Shown here in pieces: positions 1 to 8,566 of a DNA stretch of 40,951 nucleotides; positions within the stretch are counted from its first letter, which is position 1; every line of letters starts with the position of its first letter. Source of the stretch: an uncultured Paracoccaceae bacterium (GTDB lineage: Bacteria; Pseudomonadota; Alphaproteobacteria; Rhodobacterales; Rhodobacteraceae); contig CANMUM010000015.1 of NCBI GenBank assembly GCA_947501025.1, positions 1 through 40,951 on the forward strand, read 5' to 3'. The notes under the pieces were generated by a model. It was not told the origin of the DNA, did not search any database, and was given only the letters and a program-made list of their open reading frames with translations. Made by a program: the position numbers and the translations under genes.

Positions 1-83
1 AATCAGCATTCAGGCTCAATTCCACAACTATTTCAATCAGCAACGGCATTTAGAAACCAAGCATCGTACAAACCAAAACGCGA

Positions 84-104
84 AACCACTCTTACCGAGT
101 GGTT
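84..104. repeat. inverted repeat downstream of cobF
   Basis: Perfect 8-bp arms (AACCACTC and GAGTGGTT) around a 5-nt loop lie about 60 nt past the cobF stop codon. Read on the minus strand the hairpin is followed only by a mixed tract (TCGCGTTTTGG), so it is at best a weak terminator for cobF. The rest of bases 1-165 shows no gene. Confidence 0.35.
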
Positions 105-165
105 CCAGCTTTGTGGCTGAAACAAACATACTTATGCGGAAATTCTTCATGAGACTATTTTACCC

Positions 166-942
166 TTACAATGGCTGTTTTAAAATACCAAGTATATAGA
201 TATCCATAATCCAACCATGCTTCTTACGAAGTCTTTCTCGATCATAAATAATTTGATTTTCAACTTCACTTAATTTACCGCGAATATGAGTTTCCAACTG
301 CATTCCAACATAAGCTGACCAATAAATTTCATATCTATGTTTATCTGGAAGTGTGACGAACGAATTTTCACCATCAAGCATAACAACTATCCGATCGGTT
401 TTTGTAGGCCAACCATGATCGCGAAGGTTTCTACCTGTCGTAATTTTTACGGCACCACCGAGTGAATTAAGTGGGATCTTATGTGCAGCAGTCAAACCTT
501 GAATTGCTGTGATCCCCGCAACCATATGAATTTGAAGTTTATAACTGTCTTCAAGGCGGGCCATAATACGAAGTGAGCTATCGTATAATGAGGGGTCACC
601 CCATACCAATAATGCAACTGTTTGGGCCTTGGGACGGCTATCTATTGCCTGCTTCCAGATATCTGAAATTCTATCGTGCCATTGCTCCACGCGAGTTAGA
701 TAGTTTTGGATATTCGGGTCACGTGATGGCATTTCGAAGACCAAACGCTCGGTACCTTTGCTGACATGTTCATCAAGTATGTTCGTCCGTGCCTCCAACA
801 ATTCTTGCTTTGCACCGCCTTTTGATGGAAGCAAAATGAGGTCAGAACTTTGCAACACTTTTATAGCTTCTAATGTAATGTGATCTGGATTTCCAGTTCC
901 TATCCCAATAAGTGCAAGTTTGATTTTACGTTTCTTTGTCAT
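166..942 (-). CDS. cobF: precorrin-6A synthase (deacetylating) CobF
   Basis: CobF methylates precorrin-5 at C-1 with loss of acetate, giving precorrin-6A (aerobic pathway, cytoplasm). The protein (258 aa from this start) has the tetrapyrrole methylase fold: an N-terminal glycine-rich loop (LALIGIGTGNPDHIT), a central VWGDPSLYD motif and MVAGITAIQG for SAM binding. Length and the C-terminal block with KKHGWIMDIY fit the CobF family. The frame extends upstream to a TTG at 978, but that extension runs into an intrinsic terminator (959-989), so the ATG at 942 is preferred. No strong Shine-Dalgarno is visible. It sits apart from the other methylase genes, after the CbiM-type permease, so it needs terminator read-through or its own promoter. 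Confidence 0.93.
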   Translation of the reverse strand: MTKKRKIKLALIGIGTGNPDHITLEAIKVLQSSDLILLPSKGGAKQELLEARTNILDEHVSKGTERLVFEMPSRDPNIQNYLTRVEQWHDRISDIWKQAIDSRPKAQTVALLVWGDPSLYDSSLRIMARLEDSYKLQIHMVAGITAIQGLTAAHKIPLNSLGGAVKITTGRNLRDHGWPTKTDRIVVMLDGENSFVTLPDKHRYEIYWSAYVGMQLETHIRGKLSEVENQIIYDRERLRKKHGWIMDIYILGILKQPL

Positions 943-958
943 GAAGTTTAGTAGGTCC

Positions 959-989
959 CAAAAGAAAAACGGCCCCAAATCTGGAGCCG
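959..989 (-). terminator. intrinsic terminator after the CbiM-like gene
   Basis: On the minus strand a 7-bp stem CGGCTCC / GGGGCCG (one G-T pair) with loop AGATTT is followed at once by TTTTTCTTTT. It lies 20-50 nt past the permease stop codon and just upstream of cobF, so it probably ends or attenuates the riboswitch-permease transcript. Confidence 0.75.
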
Positions 990-1009
990 CTTAAGATAGA
1001 TTATTATGT

Positions 1010-1693
1010 TTAAACTGGAGCGCCTTGGAAAACACGCGATTGAACAAATGGTGAGCCATGAAGGCCACGGAGATTCTTGGCTACGGCTAAAATTGCCATG
1101 TCTACGATTGATTCAATAAGTACAACGAGCATATACGCACCTCCAAAAATTCTTACTGATTGAATAGCTTCTTGTGTGAAGCCCATGCCATAGAATGCCC
1201 AAAATGCGACCCAAGCAACAACACCAGCTTGATAAGTTGCTGAAAGTGTAAGTGCCTGTTTATATTCAAGGTCAACATAAGCTGTTCCTTTTGCGATCGT
1301 GCGCTCAGCAATGATGCGCATTGCCAAAAGCGGTGCAATCAGTGATGTTACATTCATTCCATATTGCGGCAAATCAATTGGCGCGAAAAGCATTCCTTGC
1401 AGAAGGAGCCCAAGCGCAAGACCGATAGCAGCTGGAGCAGCACCAAACAATAAGAAGAGTGTTGAACCGAAGATGAAGTGTACTTCAGATACGCCCATTG
1501 GATAATGTGGAAGAATTTGAAAAAAAGCAAATACTGTGATGATTGATAGAACTGTGCGCGCGAAAAATGACGTGACGCCTTTTTCACGAATGTTTTCCCA
1601 AGTGAGTTTTGCAACAAAGCCAATTGAGCCTGCTGCAGTAGCCGTTCCAAGCACCATTTTGGCGCCGTCAACGATTCCGGGTTCGATATGCAT
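1010..1693 (-). CDS. CbiM-type cobalt/nickel ECF transporter S-component
   Basis: A 227-aa polytopic membrane protein of the CbiM/NikM family, the substrate-binding part of energy-coupling factor cobalt or nickel importers. It starts MHIEPG, keeping the N-terminal Met-His used for metal coordination in this family. The conserved core VSEVHFIFGSTLFLLFGAAP and the following long helix match CbiM; about six hydrophobic helices are visible. The Shine-Dalgarno AGGAG is 8 nt before ATG. It follows a cobalamin riboswitch, which supports cobalt uptake rather than nickel. No CbiN, CbiQ or CbiO gene is next to it, so it either works alone or uses a module encoded elsewhere. The C-terminal third is less typical, so the exact subfamily is uncertain. 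Confidence 0.8.
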   Translation of the reverse strand: MHIEPGIVDGAKMVLGTATAAGSIGFVAKLTWENIREKGVTSFFARTVLSIITVFAFFQILPHYPMGVSEVHFIFGSTLFLLFGAAPAAIGLALGLLLQGMLFAPIDLPQYGMNVTSLIAPLLAMRIIAERTIAKGTAYVDLEYKQALTLSATYQAGVVAWVAFWAFYGMGFTQEAIQSVRIFGGAYMLVVLIESIVDMAILAVAKNLRGLHGSPFVQSRVFQGAPV

Positions 1694-1742
1694 AAGTGTT
1701 TCTCCTGTCCGTCACACCCGACGGCGGGTAAGTGTTAATATT

Positions 1743-1923
1743 TATATGGTCGGTCTCCTGGCTTTGCAATTTTACAGAATACGCACCTTCCCAGTTTCCC
1801 AGTGGCATAAGCATATTCCAAATTGCATACAGTCGCGGGGGCGGCTAAATTATGATCGCCGCAATTGAGTCCGACCATATTTATTCCCTTTTCAACCTCA
1901 TGCTGTGCAATCGGTACCATATA
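1743..1923 (-). ncRNA. cobalamin riboswitch upstream of CbiM-like gene
   Basis: Minus-strand sequence contains the hallmarks of the class: GGGAAT, the conserved GCCGCCCCCGCGACTGTA core at about 1830-1847, GCCACTGGG with a following CTGGGAAGG, and the B12 box AGCCAGGAGACCGACC near 1748-1764. The outer P1 stem can be drawn as TATATGGT (1916-1923) with ACCATATA (1743-1750), 8 perfect pairs. Its 5' edge falls at the start site predicted from the promoter at 1932-1960. A small hairpin (ACCCG/CGGGT) lies between it and the AGGAG ribosome site. It should repress the permease when adenosylcobalamin is high. Confidence 0.93.
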
Positions 1924-1931
1924 CTGTTTGA

Positions 1932-1960
1932 ATTATCACCTTGTAGCGAAGATGTGTCAA
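1932..1960 (-). promoter_or_regulatory. sigma70-like promoter for riboswitch-CbiM unit
   Basis: Minus strand carries TTGACA (1955-1960), a 17-bp spacer and GATAAT (1932-1937), a near-consensus housekeeping promoter. Predicted transcription start is about 1925, just where the riboswitch P1 stem begins. An inverted repeat (TCACCTTG, 1936-1943, and CAAGGTGA, 1958-1965) overlaps both promoter boxes. Confidence 0.75.
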
Positions 1961-1983
1961 GGTGAATAAAGGATATGAATAAG

Positions 1984-2715
1984 TTATTCGTTCTTTTTTG
2001 TATCCATCAATTGACCAATTAAAATGAGGACTGGCCCGTCACCAGTTATTCCAATAATTTCATCAATAAGCCGCTCTAGTGTGGATTGATGAAGGGATTG
2101 ATTGGGCAATGAAACATTTTCGGTCAATAAAACGGGCGTATCCTTCGCCATCCCATTTTCCATGAGTTGTGTTGCGAGTTCTTTATATGTCCGCTTTCCC
2201 ATGAAAATTGCCGTTGTCACATTGGGATCAGTGATCGCATCAATATGAATATCATTTGGAAGTTTTCCTGCGATATCATGGCCAGTTATAAATTGTAGGC
2301 GGCGTGATAGTATTCTGCGTGTTAAAGGAATTTCCGCGGCTGCTGCGGCGGCGCTTGCAGATGTGACTCCTGGTATAATTTCAAATGCAATATTCGCTTC
2401 ATTGAGAGATGTGATTTCTTCTTCTAATCTTCCAAAAATACCACTATCACCTGATTTTAAGCGAATTGTTTTTTTGCCTGATTCTGCATAATCAACAAGT
2501 AGCTGGCTCACATGGTTTTGATGGGGTGATGCGCGACCTGCACGCTTGCCAACGCCAATAAGGTCTGCCTCAGGATTGGCGAGTTTTAAAATTTCGCCAG
2601 CAGATAAATCATCATATAAAATAACCTCAGCCGTCTTTAGGCGATCAAGAGCCTTTAGCGTGAGGAGCTCTGGATCACCTGGACCGGATGAAACAAAGCT
2701 CACAAAACCTGTCAT
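1984..2715 (-). CDS. cobA: uroporphyrinogen-III C-methyltransferase CobA
   Basis: CobA methylates uroporphyrinogen III at C-2 and C-7 to precorrin-2, the entry step to corrins. The 243-aa protein begins with the methylase signature VSSGPGDPELLTLKALDRL and contains YDDLSAGEIL, RLKSGDSGIFGR and the SAM-site block EIIPGVTSASAAAA followed by PLTRR, all typical of SUMT enzymes. It is a single-domain form without the CysG oxidase/ferrochelatase part. It overlaps the end of cobB by 4 nt and is the last gene of the leftward riboswitch operon. The ATG is fixed by that overlap. Confidence 0.95.
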   Translation of the reverse strand: MTGFVSFVSSGPGDPELLTLKALDRLKTAEVILYDDLSAGEILKLANPEADLIGVGKRAGRASPHQNHVSQLLVDYAESGKKTIRLKSGDSGIFGRLEEEITSLNEANIAFEIIPGVTSASAAAAAAEIPLTRRILSRRLQFITGHDIAGKLPNDIHIDAITDPNVTTAIFMGKRTYKELATQLMENGMAKDTPVLLTENVSLPNQSLHQSTLERLIDEIIGITGDGPVLILIGQLMDTKKNE

Positions 2716-4019
2716 CTTATTTCTCCGATCATATGAAAATATGTACCTGTGACGTTGCCCATTCGTGAACCGCCTAGGTTCAGTAAAGTTTCGCGGGCAT
2801 CGTAAACCTTTGCGAGCGGTTCATCCTCGTGCTTCAATATGGATGAATAATGAAATTCATGCCCATGAAGTGACGTTGAAAGCGAAGGGAATAGCGGAGT
2901 GTCAAAATCAGCGCGGCGATAACCTAGATTAAATTTGCGTTTTTCAAATGATGTTACAAGTTTCAAAAGTCCAAGCATTTCGTGGCGCTCGCCAGCTTTA
3001 TCAATAATGGCTTCACCAAGTGCCATGTAACCACCACACTCACCATGAATAGGCTTTTCTTTTGCAAAGTTTTGCATGCCTGATTTAAACCGATTTGCGG
3101 ATGCGAGCTGCCCGCCATAAAGCTCAGGATATCCACCAGGAAGCCAGACCAGATCCGCATTCATATTTGGGGCTTCATCAGCAAGGGGTGAAAATTGGAT
3201 AAGTTCTGCACCTTGGGTTTTCCATGCTTTAATGTGGTGTGGATATAGGAATGAGAATGCGGCGTCTTGTGCAATTGCAATCCGTTGAGCGGGGGGAGGA
3301 GTTAGAATTGGTTTGTCTGACTTAAGCTGTGAAGGGCGTGCAATTGCTATAATTTCATCAAGATCAACATTTGCACCAATGAAAGCAGCCAAGTCTTCGA
3401 TGACATCATCCAAATCTGAAACCTCTTGAGCTTGTACAAGGCCAAGATGACGAGAAGGGAGAAGCAAATCTGCATTGCGGCGAAGCGTGCCCAATATTTT
3501 AATGCCGCGCGCAGAGATGGCTTCTCGAATGAGGCGTTCATGTCGATCACTTGCAACTTGGTTCAATATGATCCCCGCAATGTTTACGGAAGGATCAAAA
3601 TTTGAAAACCCCTCAGCAATGGCTGCCGCTGATTGTGCTTGAGATGCGACATTCATAACCAAGACAATTGGCCAGCCTGTCATTGATGAAATTTCAGAAA
3701 CTGCTCCTGTTCGACCATAATGCGATTTCGCACCACCATCAAAAAGACCCATTGCGCCCTCTGCTATGATCAAGTCTGCATCTTGTCCATAATCAATATG
3801 AGTAGAGATCATGTCATCTGACATTGACCATGCATCTATATTATAGCTGGGCTTGCCAGCCGCAATTTTATGAAATGCAGGGTCGATATAATCAGGACCA
3901 GATTTTAAAGGTTGCACGTTTAGTCCACGATTTTTTAATGCGCGGATGAGGCCCAATGTTACGGTTGTTTTCCCAGCACCCGAAGATGGTGCCGCGATGA
4001 TTATGCCTTTTGAACTCAT
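2712..4019 (-). CDS. cobB: hydrogenobyrinic acid a,c-diamide synthase CobB
   Basis: CobB uses ATP and glutamine to amidate the a and c carboxylates of hydrogenobyrinic acid. The 435-aa protein has an N-terminal P-loop-like [10 protein letters not shown] (about residues 10-19) and the [12 protein letters not shown] motif, then a C-terminal class I glutamine amidotransferase domain with nucleophile Cys328 in HGECGGYM and a late GHEFHYS motif holding the catalytic His. It overlaps cobM and cobA by 4 nt on either side, which indicates translational coupling. CbiA is the cobyrinic-acid-specific relative; the aerobic gene set here favours CobB. Confidence 0.95.
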   Translation of the reverse strand: MSSKGIIIAAPSSGAGKTTVTLGLIRALKNRGLNVQPLKSGPDYIDPAFHKIAAGKPSYNIDAWSMSDDMISTHIDYGQDADLIIAEGAMGLFDGGAKSHYGRTGAVSEISSMTGWPIVLVMNVASQAQSAAAIAEGFSNFDPSVNIAGIILNQVASDRHERLIREAISARGIKILGTLRRNADLLLPSRHLGLVQAQEVSDLDDVIEDLAAFIGANVDLDEIIAIARPSQLKSDKPILTPPPAQRIAIAQDAAFSFLYPHHIKAWKTQGAELIQFSPLADEAPNMNADLVWLPGGYPELYGGQLASANRFKSGMQNFAKEKPIHGECGGYMALGEAIIDKAGERHEMLGLLKLVTSFEKRKFNLGYRRADFDTPLFPSLSTSLHGHEFHYSSILKHEDEPLAKVYDARETLLNLGGSRMGNVTGTYFHMIGEIR

Positions 4020-4816
4020 GGCTTCTGCTCTTTTTTATCGCCGTCAGGAAAACGCGGATTGGCACCCATAGGACGAAAGCGGCGATCATAATTCTGGGCG
4101 TAAAGTTGGCTTTCGCCAAATTCATGCGCATCAATCGATTTGCCAACGAGAATTAAAGCTGTTCTATCAAGCTCAGCTGGAACTTGATTTTCGATGTCTT
4201 CCAGCGTCCCCCGTAAAATAACTTCATCGGGCCAGCTTGCGCGCCAGACAATTGCAACAGGGCAGTCAGAACCGTAATGAGGCTTAAGCTCAGCTACAAC
4301 TTTTTCAAGAACATGAATTGATAGATGAATAGCCAAGGTCGCCCCAGTTTTTGAAAAATTTTGGAGGCTTTCAGCTGGGGGCATTTTTGACGCACGACCT
4401 GATGTTCGCGTTAAGACAACGGATTGAACAAGTTCAGGCAATGTGAGTTCTGTTTGTAATATTGCGGCAGCCGCTGCAAAAGCAGGTACGCCTGGGCAAA
4501 CTTCGATGGGGATGTTCGATTTGCGGATTCTGCGAATTTGCTCACCCATAGCAGACCATACCGATAAATCCCCAGAATGCAGACGCGCCACATCATGCCC
4601 TGCATCATGTGCGTCTTTGATCTCCGCAATAATATCATCAAGTGAAAGCTTCGCACTATTCACAATTTTTGCATCATCTGGGCAATGAGCTAAAATTTCG
4701 GTTGGAATAAGTGATCCTGCATATATACAAACAGGAGAAGACGCTAATATATCACGACCGCGTAAAGTTAATAGATCAGGTGCGCCTGGGCCTGCACCAA
4801 TGAAGTATACAGTCAT
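4016..4816 (-). CDS. cobM: precorrin-4 C11-methyltransferase CobM
   Basis: CobM methylates precorrin-4 at C-11 to precorrin-5. The 266-aa protein starts [20 protein letters not shown], the exact CobM/CbiF signature, followed by [23 protein letters not shown] and the [14 protein letters not shown]-binding loop. The C-terminal tail after [13 protein letters not shown] is rich in charged residues and typical of the family. It starts inside the ATGA overlap with cobE and ends in an ATGA overlap with cobB. Confidence 0.95.
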   Translation of the reverse strand: MTVYFIGAGPGAPDLLTLRGRDILASSPVCIYAGSLIPTEILAHCPDDAKIVNSAKLSLDDIIAEIKDAHDAGHDVARLHSGDLSVWSAMGEQIRRIRKSNIPIEVCPGVPAFAAAAAILQTELTLPELVQSVVLTRTSGRASKMPPAESLQNFSKTGATLAIHLSIHVLEKVVAELKPHYGSDCPVAIVWRASWPDEVILRGTLEDIENQVPAELDRTALILVGKSIDAHEFGESQLYAQNYDRRFRPMGANPRFPDGDKKEQKP

Positions 4817-5190
4817 CTTATTTTTCCTTCATATGAATTTGTTGCAATGGCAAGCGTCGCGAAACCATCGTCAGAAATAATTCTATTGTGAATGAGTGTC
4901 GCATTTGGGTTGGATGCCTTTAATGCTAAAGCCTCTGATAATGAGCCAACTTTGAACCGACCATGAATTTCACTCGACATTGTTTGTGTTTGGATTCCTT
5001 CGAGTTCACATTGATCATATTTATGCGGAACAATTCTATGTTTTTTCGCAAATTCTTGTAAAGCTGGATGTTTGGCTTTACGTGCCAAAACTGTGATGTG
5101 GTCAAAATGCGCGACTCCTGCCTTGGCTAAAGCATTTTCGAATGAAGCCACAGTCACTTTTTCACGAAATCCAAGCCCAAGAACGATCAT
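4813..5190 (-). CDS. cobE: CobE (CbiG C-terminal domain) cobalamin protein
   Basis: This 125-aa protein belongs to the CobE/CbiG_C family. Family members are required in the aerobic pathway, but their reaction is not settled; a role in handling a corrin intermediate is suggested. Visible family features are [12 protein letters not shown] at the start and the block GSLSEALAL...TLIHNRI near the middle and end. I place the start at the ATG at 5190 because it forms an ATGA overlap with the cobL stop. Other in-frame starts at 5205 and 5232 would add 5 or 14 residues reaching back into cobL. The position between cobL and cobM is usual. Confidence 0.85.
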   Translation of the reverse strand: MIVLGLGFREKVTVASFENALAKAGVAHFDHITVLARKAKHPALQEFAKKHRIVPHKYDQCELEGIQTQTMSSEIHGRFKVGSLSEALALKASNPNATLIHNRIISDDGFATLAIATNSYEGKIR

Positions 5191-6377
5191 TTCACAATCC
5201 GCCATTCCGTTAACGGGTATGCGCGTTTCCATGCTTTCATAGAGCCAAGCGGAGCGACTGAACTCATCTCAATACGTAGTAATTCACCACCCATTTTTTC
5301 AGACAGAGATATCAGCAGTTGTTCGGTTTCTATCGTAACGGCATGCACGACAAGGCGCGCTCCTTTTGGTAGAATATCCCAAATCTCAGCAACGAGTTCG
5401 GCAGAGGCGCCACCTCCAACAAACACAGCATCAGGTATTGGTAGTTTTTTTAAGCCAGATTTGGAATCTTGAAGATGAATTTCTATTCGTTTTTGAACAC
5501 CAAATTTTTCTGCATTTTTTTCAATGAAGCTGATGCGATCTTTGCGGCGCTCAATGGCAATTGCATGGGTTTGAGGTGAGGTTAATAGCCATTCAATTGA
5601 GATGCTTCCAGATCCTGCACCTAAGTCCCAAAGCAATTCTCTATTACGTGGAGAGAGTGCTGAAAGCGCCATTGCGCGAATTGGCCGTTTCGTGATCTGT
5701 CCATCCGTTTCAAATAACATATCATCAAGGCCACTTGCTTGTGAAATGCCTTGGCCAATAGCTGTAAAGGCAATTGCGGCTGGATGTGAAATGTCCGTGA
5801 AATCTAACCCATCTGCTCTGCATGAACGCACACGTTCATGTGGACCTGCCAGTGATTCTAAAATAGAAACTTCGGATTTTCCAAACCCATTTTCGCAAAG
5901 CCATTTGCAAAAGCGAATAACGGCATCACCATCGCGCACAAGGCAAATAAAGCGCTGACTATCATGCATTTTTGGTAAAATTGTTTCAAAGGCATTCGCA
6001 TGCAGACCAATGCAATGAACATCTTCAAGCGGCCACCCAAGTATAGATGCAGTTATTGAGAATGTGGATTGGGATGGGTAAGAGAGCCATTCATGCGGTT
6101 CAAGATGCTTGGTTATACTGGTTCCTGCCCCATACCAAAACGGATCACCAGAAGCGATTAACACACAAGGTTCTCCTTTATGCTTTAAAACAGGCTCAAT
6201 TGAAAACGGAACCGGATAAGCTTCGCCGCGTGCTTCGAGATTTAAAAGTTTTAAATGACGTGGTGCTCCAAATATATGCTTCGCATTTTCAATTACTTTT
6301 CGACTTGCATTATCAAGCCCATCTAGGCCATCTTCACCTACGCCGATAATCGTTAACCATGGATTTTGATCAGACAT
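5187..6377 (-). CDS. cobL: precorrin-6B C5,15-methyltransferase (decarboxylating) CobL
   Basis: CobL methylates C-5 and C-15 of precorrin-6B and removes the C-12 acetate carboxylate. The 396-aa protein is the usual fusion: an N-terminal CbiE-like methylase (IIGVGEDGLDGL; IASGDPFWYGAG, about residues 10-200) and a C-terminal CbiT-like Rossmann methylase with LLWDLGAGSGSISIEW and AIERRKDR, and PDAVFVGGGA. The minus-strand ATG at 6377 shares a CATG with the divergent cobK start; AAGGA and AGG upstream act as the ribosome site and lie inside cobK. It is separated from cobJ by the inverted cobK, so leftward transcription must cross cobK antisense or start anew. Confidence 0.95.
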   Translation of the reverse strand: MSDQNPWLTIIGVGEDGLDGLDNASRKVIENAKHIFGAPRHLKLLNLEARGEAYPVPFSIEPVLKHKGEPCVLIASGDPFWYGAGTSITKHLEPHEWLSYPSQSTFSITASILGWPLEDVHCIGLHANAFETILPKMHDSQRFICLVRDGDAVIRFCKWLCENGFGKSEVSILESLAGPHERVRSCRADGLDFTDISHPAAIAFTAIGQGISQASGLDDMLFETDGQITKRPIRAMALSALSPRNRELLWDLGAGSGSISIEWLLTSPQTHAIAIERRKDRISFIEKNAEKFGVQKRIEIHLQDSKSGLKKLPIPDAVFVGGGASAELVAEIWDILPKGARLVVHAVTIETEQLLISLSEKMGGELLRIEMSSVAPLGSMKAWKRAYPLTEWRIVK

Positions 6378-7122
6378 GCCTAAATTCCTTATCTTGGGTG
6401 GAACCAGTGAAGCGAATCAAATTGCAAAGTATCTCGCAACAATAGGTGCTGCTGCGATTTATTCCTATGCTGGCCGCACGCTTTCGCCACGCGAAATTCC
6501 CTTGCCAGTGCATGTTGGAGGCTTTGGAGGCGCGGCGGGATTGACGTGTTTTTTGGAAGATAATAATATTACCCATCTGGTTGATGCAACGCATCCATTT
6601 GCGAAACAAATTAGCGAAAATGCCGCTATCGCTTGTAAGAATTTGGTGACAGTTTTGATCAGATTTGAGCGCAAGTCTTGGGATGAGCAAGAAGGAGATG
6701 ACTGGATACTTTCCGCTAATATTGACGCGGCTGTTCAATGGCTTGGCTCTCAAAAATTTAAGCAAGTGTTCTTGGCAACGGGCATGCAAAGTTTGAATAA
6801 ATTTGCAGCTTTGAGTGAAACAAGCTTGGTTGCACGCGTCGTTGAGCAGCCACCTGCTGATAGCTTTGGGCTTGCTAATGCTGCCTTTGAGATTGCACGT
6901 GGTCCGTTCATTGTAGATGATGAGATCGCGCTCTTTGAGAAACATAGGATTGATTTGATTGTATCGAAAAATTCGGGTGGCAAGGGAGCTTACGCGAAAA
7001 TCAATGCTGCGCGAACACTGGGCATTCCCATTTTGATGATCGAACGCCCTGTCATTAACGCGCCCGTGGATTTCCAATATGTTTCGGACTTGCTGAATCA
7101 TCTTGAATGCCTTGGGGTATAA
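6376..7122 (+). CDS. cobK: precorrin-6A reductase CobK
   Basis: CobK reduces precorrin-6A to dihydro-precorrin-6A with NADPH. The 248-aa protein shows the family motifs LILGGTSEANQIAKYL at the N terminus, LVDATHPFAKQIS near residue 70 and IVSKNSGGKGAYAKI near residue 200. It is the only rightward gene inside the leftward operon. Its ATG (6376-6378) overlaps the cobL ATG on the other strand (6375-6377), and its last 25 nt overlap the end of cobJ. Any promoter and ribosome site must therefore lie within cobL; only a weak GGA is seen upstream. Confidence 0.94.
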   Translation: MPKFLILGGTSEANQIAKYLATIGAAAIYSYAGRTLSPREIPLPVHVGGFGGAAGLTCFLEDNNITHLVDATHPFAKQISENAAIACKNLVTVLIRFERKSWDEQEGDDWILSANIDAAVQWLGSQKFKQVFLATGMQSLNKFAALSETSLVARVVEQPPADSFGLANAAFEIARGPFIVDDEIALFEKHRIDLIVSKNSGGKGAYAKINAARTLGIPILMIERPVINAPVDFQYVSDLLNHLECLGV

Positions 7123-7844
7123 ACAAATTTTGTGCCATCAATTTTACGTGTTTTGCTATTGCCGATTATGACGACTGTTCTCATATCTGCTTGTTCGGGC
7201 TGAACTTGCGATAAGGGCGTCAAAACATATGTCTCATCTGTTCTTGTGACATTCCGTGCAAACATGAACAGCAAGTCGCTTTGAGCCTCGCTGCGAATAA
7301 TTTCGATAATTTTACCAAATGTATCAGGGCGCGACTTTGAACGTGGATTGTAAAACGCCATTGCAAAATCTCCACGAACGGCCATACGGACGCGCTTCTC
7401 CAAAATGGAAAAAGCTTTCAGATTATCAGAAAGATTAATCGCACAAAAATCATGCCCGAGTGGTGCACCCATACGCGCAGATGCAGCTAGCATTGCGGTG
7501 ATGCCAGGCAAAACCTGAACATCAACGGACTTCCATTCTTGTGGCCCATTCTCAAGTGCTTCGAAAACTGCTGCAGCCATTGCGAAAACTCCAGGATCCC
7601 CAGAAGACACTATGACAACTTGCTTTCCCTCTAAGGCTAGAGAGAAGGCATGTTTTGCACGTTCAAGTTCAACGCGATTATCACTTGCATGTAATGTTAA
7701 ATCTTCACGCGGTTTAATCCGTTGAATATAAGGGAAGTACCCGATGATATCAGTTGCATTTGAAATCGCATTCTGTACCTCAAACGTGATAAGGTCTTCA
7801 TTTCCGGGGCCAATGCCTACGATCTGAATGGAAAGTTTTTTCAT
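7098..7844 (-). CDS. cobJ: precorrin-3B C17-methyltransferase CobJ
   Basis: CobJ methylates precorrin-3B at C-17 and contracts the ring to give precorrin-4. From the chosen ATG the protein has 248 aa: IVGIGPGNEDLIT at the N terminus, DIIGYFPYI, VSSGDPGVFAMA around residue 80 and VLPGITAMLAASA, then FYNPRSKSRP. The ATG at 7844 makes an ATGA overlap with the cobI stop; the longer frame to 7892 would add 16 residues inside cobI and is not supported. Its 3' end overlaps convergent cobK by 25 nt. Confidence 0.95.
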   Translation of the reverse strand: MKKLSIQIVGIGPGNEDLITFEVQNAISNATDIIGYFPYIQRIKPREDLTLHASDNRVELERAKHAFSLALEGKQVVIVSSGDPGVFAMAAAVFEALENGPQEWKSVDVQVLPGITAMLAASARMGAPLGHDFCAINLSDNLKAFSILEKRVRMAVRGDFAMAFYNPRSKSRPDTFGKIIEIIRSEAQSDLLFMFARNVTRTDETYVLTPLSQVQPEQADMRTVVIIGNSKTRKIDGTKFVYTPRHSR

Positions 7845-8566
7845 GGTCTGCGTCCATTTCCATGCATAATTAACGTAGCGAAATATGGGCACGATTTCAG
7901 ATCAGCATCGGAAAGCTTAGTGATTTTTTCTTTTGGCATAGTACCATATTCAACCAGCCACGCATCTTCAAAACGCCCACAAGCTTGAAGTGCCCGTGCT
8001 ATTTTTGGAAGATTGGCGCCCGTTTTCATAATGGCGATCGCATCAGATCGCGAAATATGTGCGATAAGATCGTCTTCACTCAGCGTTCCCATGAGCACAG
8101 AGAGCACATCATCCCCCCATGTCATCGGCTTGCCAGTCGCATGCCAGCAACCCGTCATGCCCAATGTTGCAGGGATGACTTCTTGCTCGACGCGCCCTTT
8201 AAGGCGTTCATATAAATGCATATATGACCCATAAAAAAATGGGTCCCCTTCACAAAGCACAATGACATCATCCTCTTTGGAAAGTTCGATGAGCTTTTCG
8301 CACCAATGATTATAAAAAGATACGAGCGCAGTTTTATATTCATTCGACTCATATGGAATGTCGGTGGTATATGGATATTCCATTGGGTACTCATTAACGT
8401 TCGCTTGAAGCATATCATTTACAATACGGCGAGCTTGCCCCATTTTTCCGATCTTACGAAAATATGCAATTTGCTTCGCACCACGGATCAAGCGATCTGA
8501 CTTCACACTCATTAATTCTGGTTCACCAGGGCCTAACCCAACGCAAATGATTTTCCCCATGTTCAT
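7841..8566 (-). CDS. cobI: precorrin-2 C20-methyltransferase CobI
   Basis: CobI transfers a methyl group from SAM to C-20 of precorrin-2, making precorrin-3A. The 241-aa protein begins with IICVGLGPGEPELMSVKSDRL, a clear CobI/CbiL signature, with VIVLCEGDPFFYGSYMHLY in the middle and IPATLGMTGCWHATG in the SAM pocket region. A later IMKTGANLPKI and VEYGTMPKEKI are also family-typical. It starts in an ATGA overlap with cobH and ends in one with cobJ. Confidence 0.95.
   Translation of the reverse strand: MNMGKIICVGLGPGEPELMSVKSDRLIRGAKQIAYFRKIGKMGQARRIVNDMLQANVNEYPMEYPYTTDIPYESNEYKTALVSFYNHWCEKLIELSKEDDVIVLCEGDPFFYGSYMHLYERLKGRVEQEVIPATLGMTGCWHATGKPMTWGDDVLSVLMGTLSEDDLIAHISRSDAIAIMKTGANLPKIARALQACGRFEDAWLVEYGTMPKEKITKLSDADLKSCPYFATLIMHGNGRRP

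Noticed and set aside
959-978. TTG-initiated extension of cobF to 978
   Set aside because: The extra 12 residues come from the terminator hairpin; the ATG at 942 gives the normal CobF start.
6370-7101. Long open frame of 243 codons on the minus strand opposite cobK
   Set aside because: It is the antisense shadow of cobK; its composition is Cys/Arg/Ile-rich without any domain, and cobK has clear family motifs on the plus strand.
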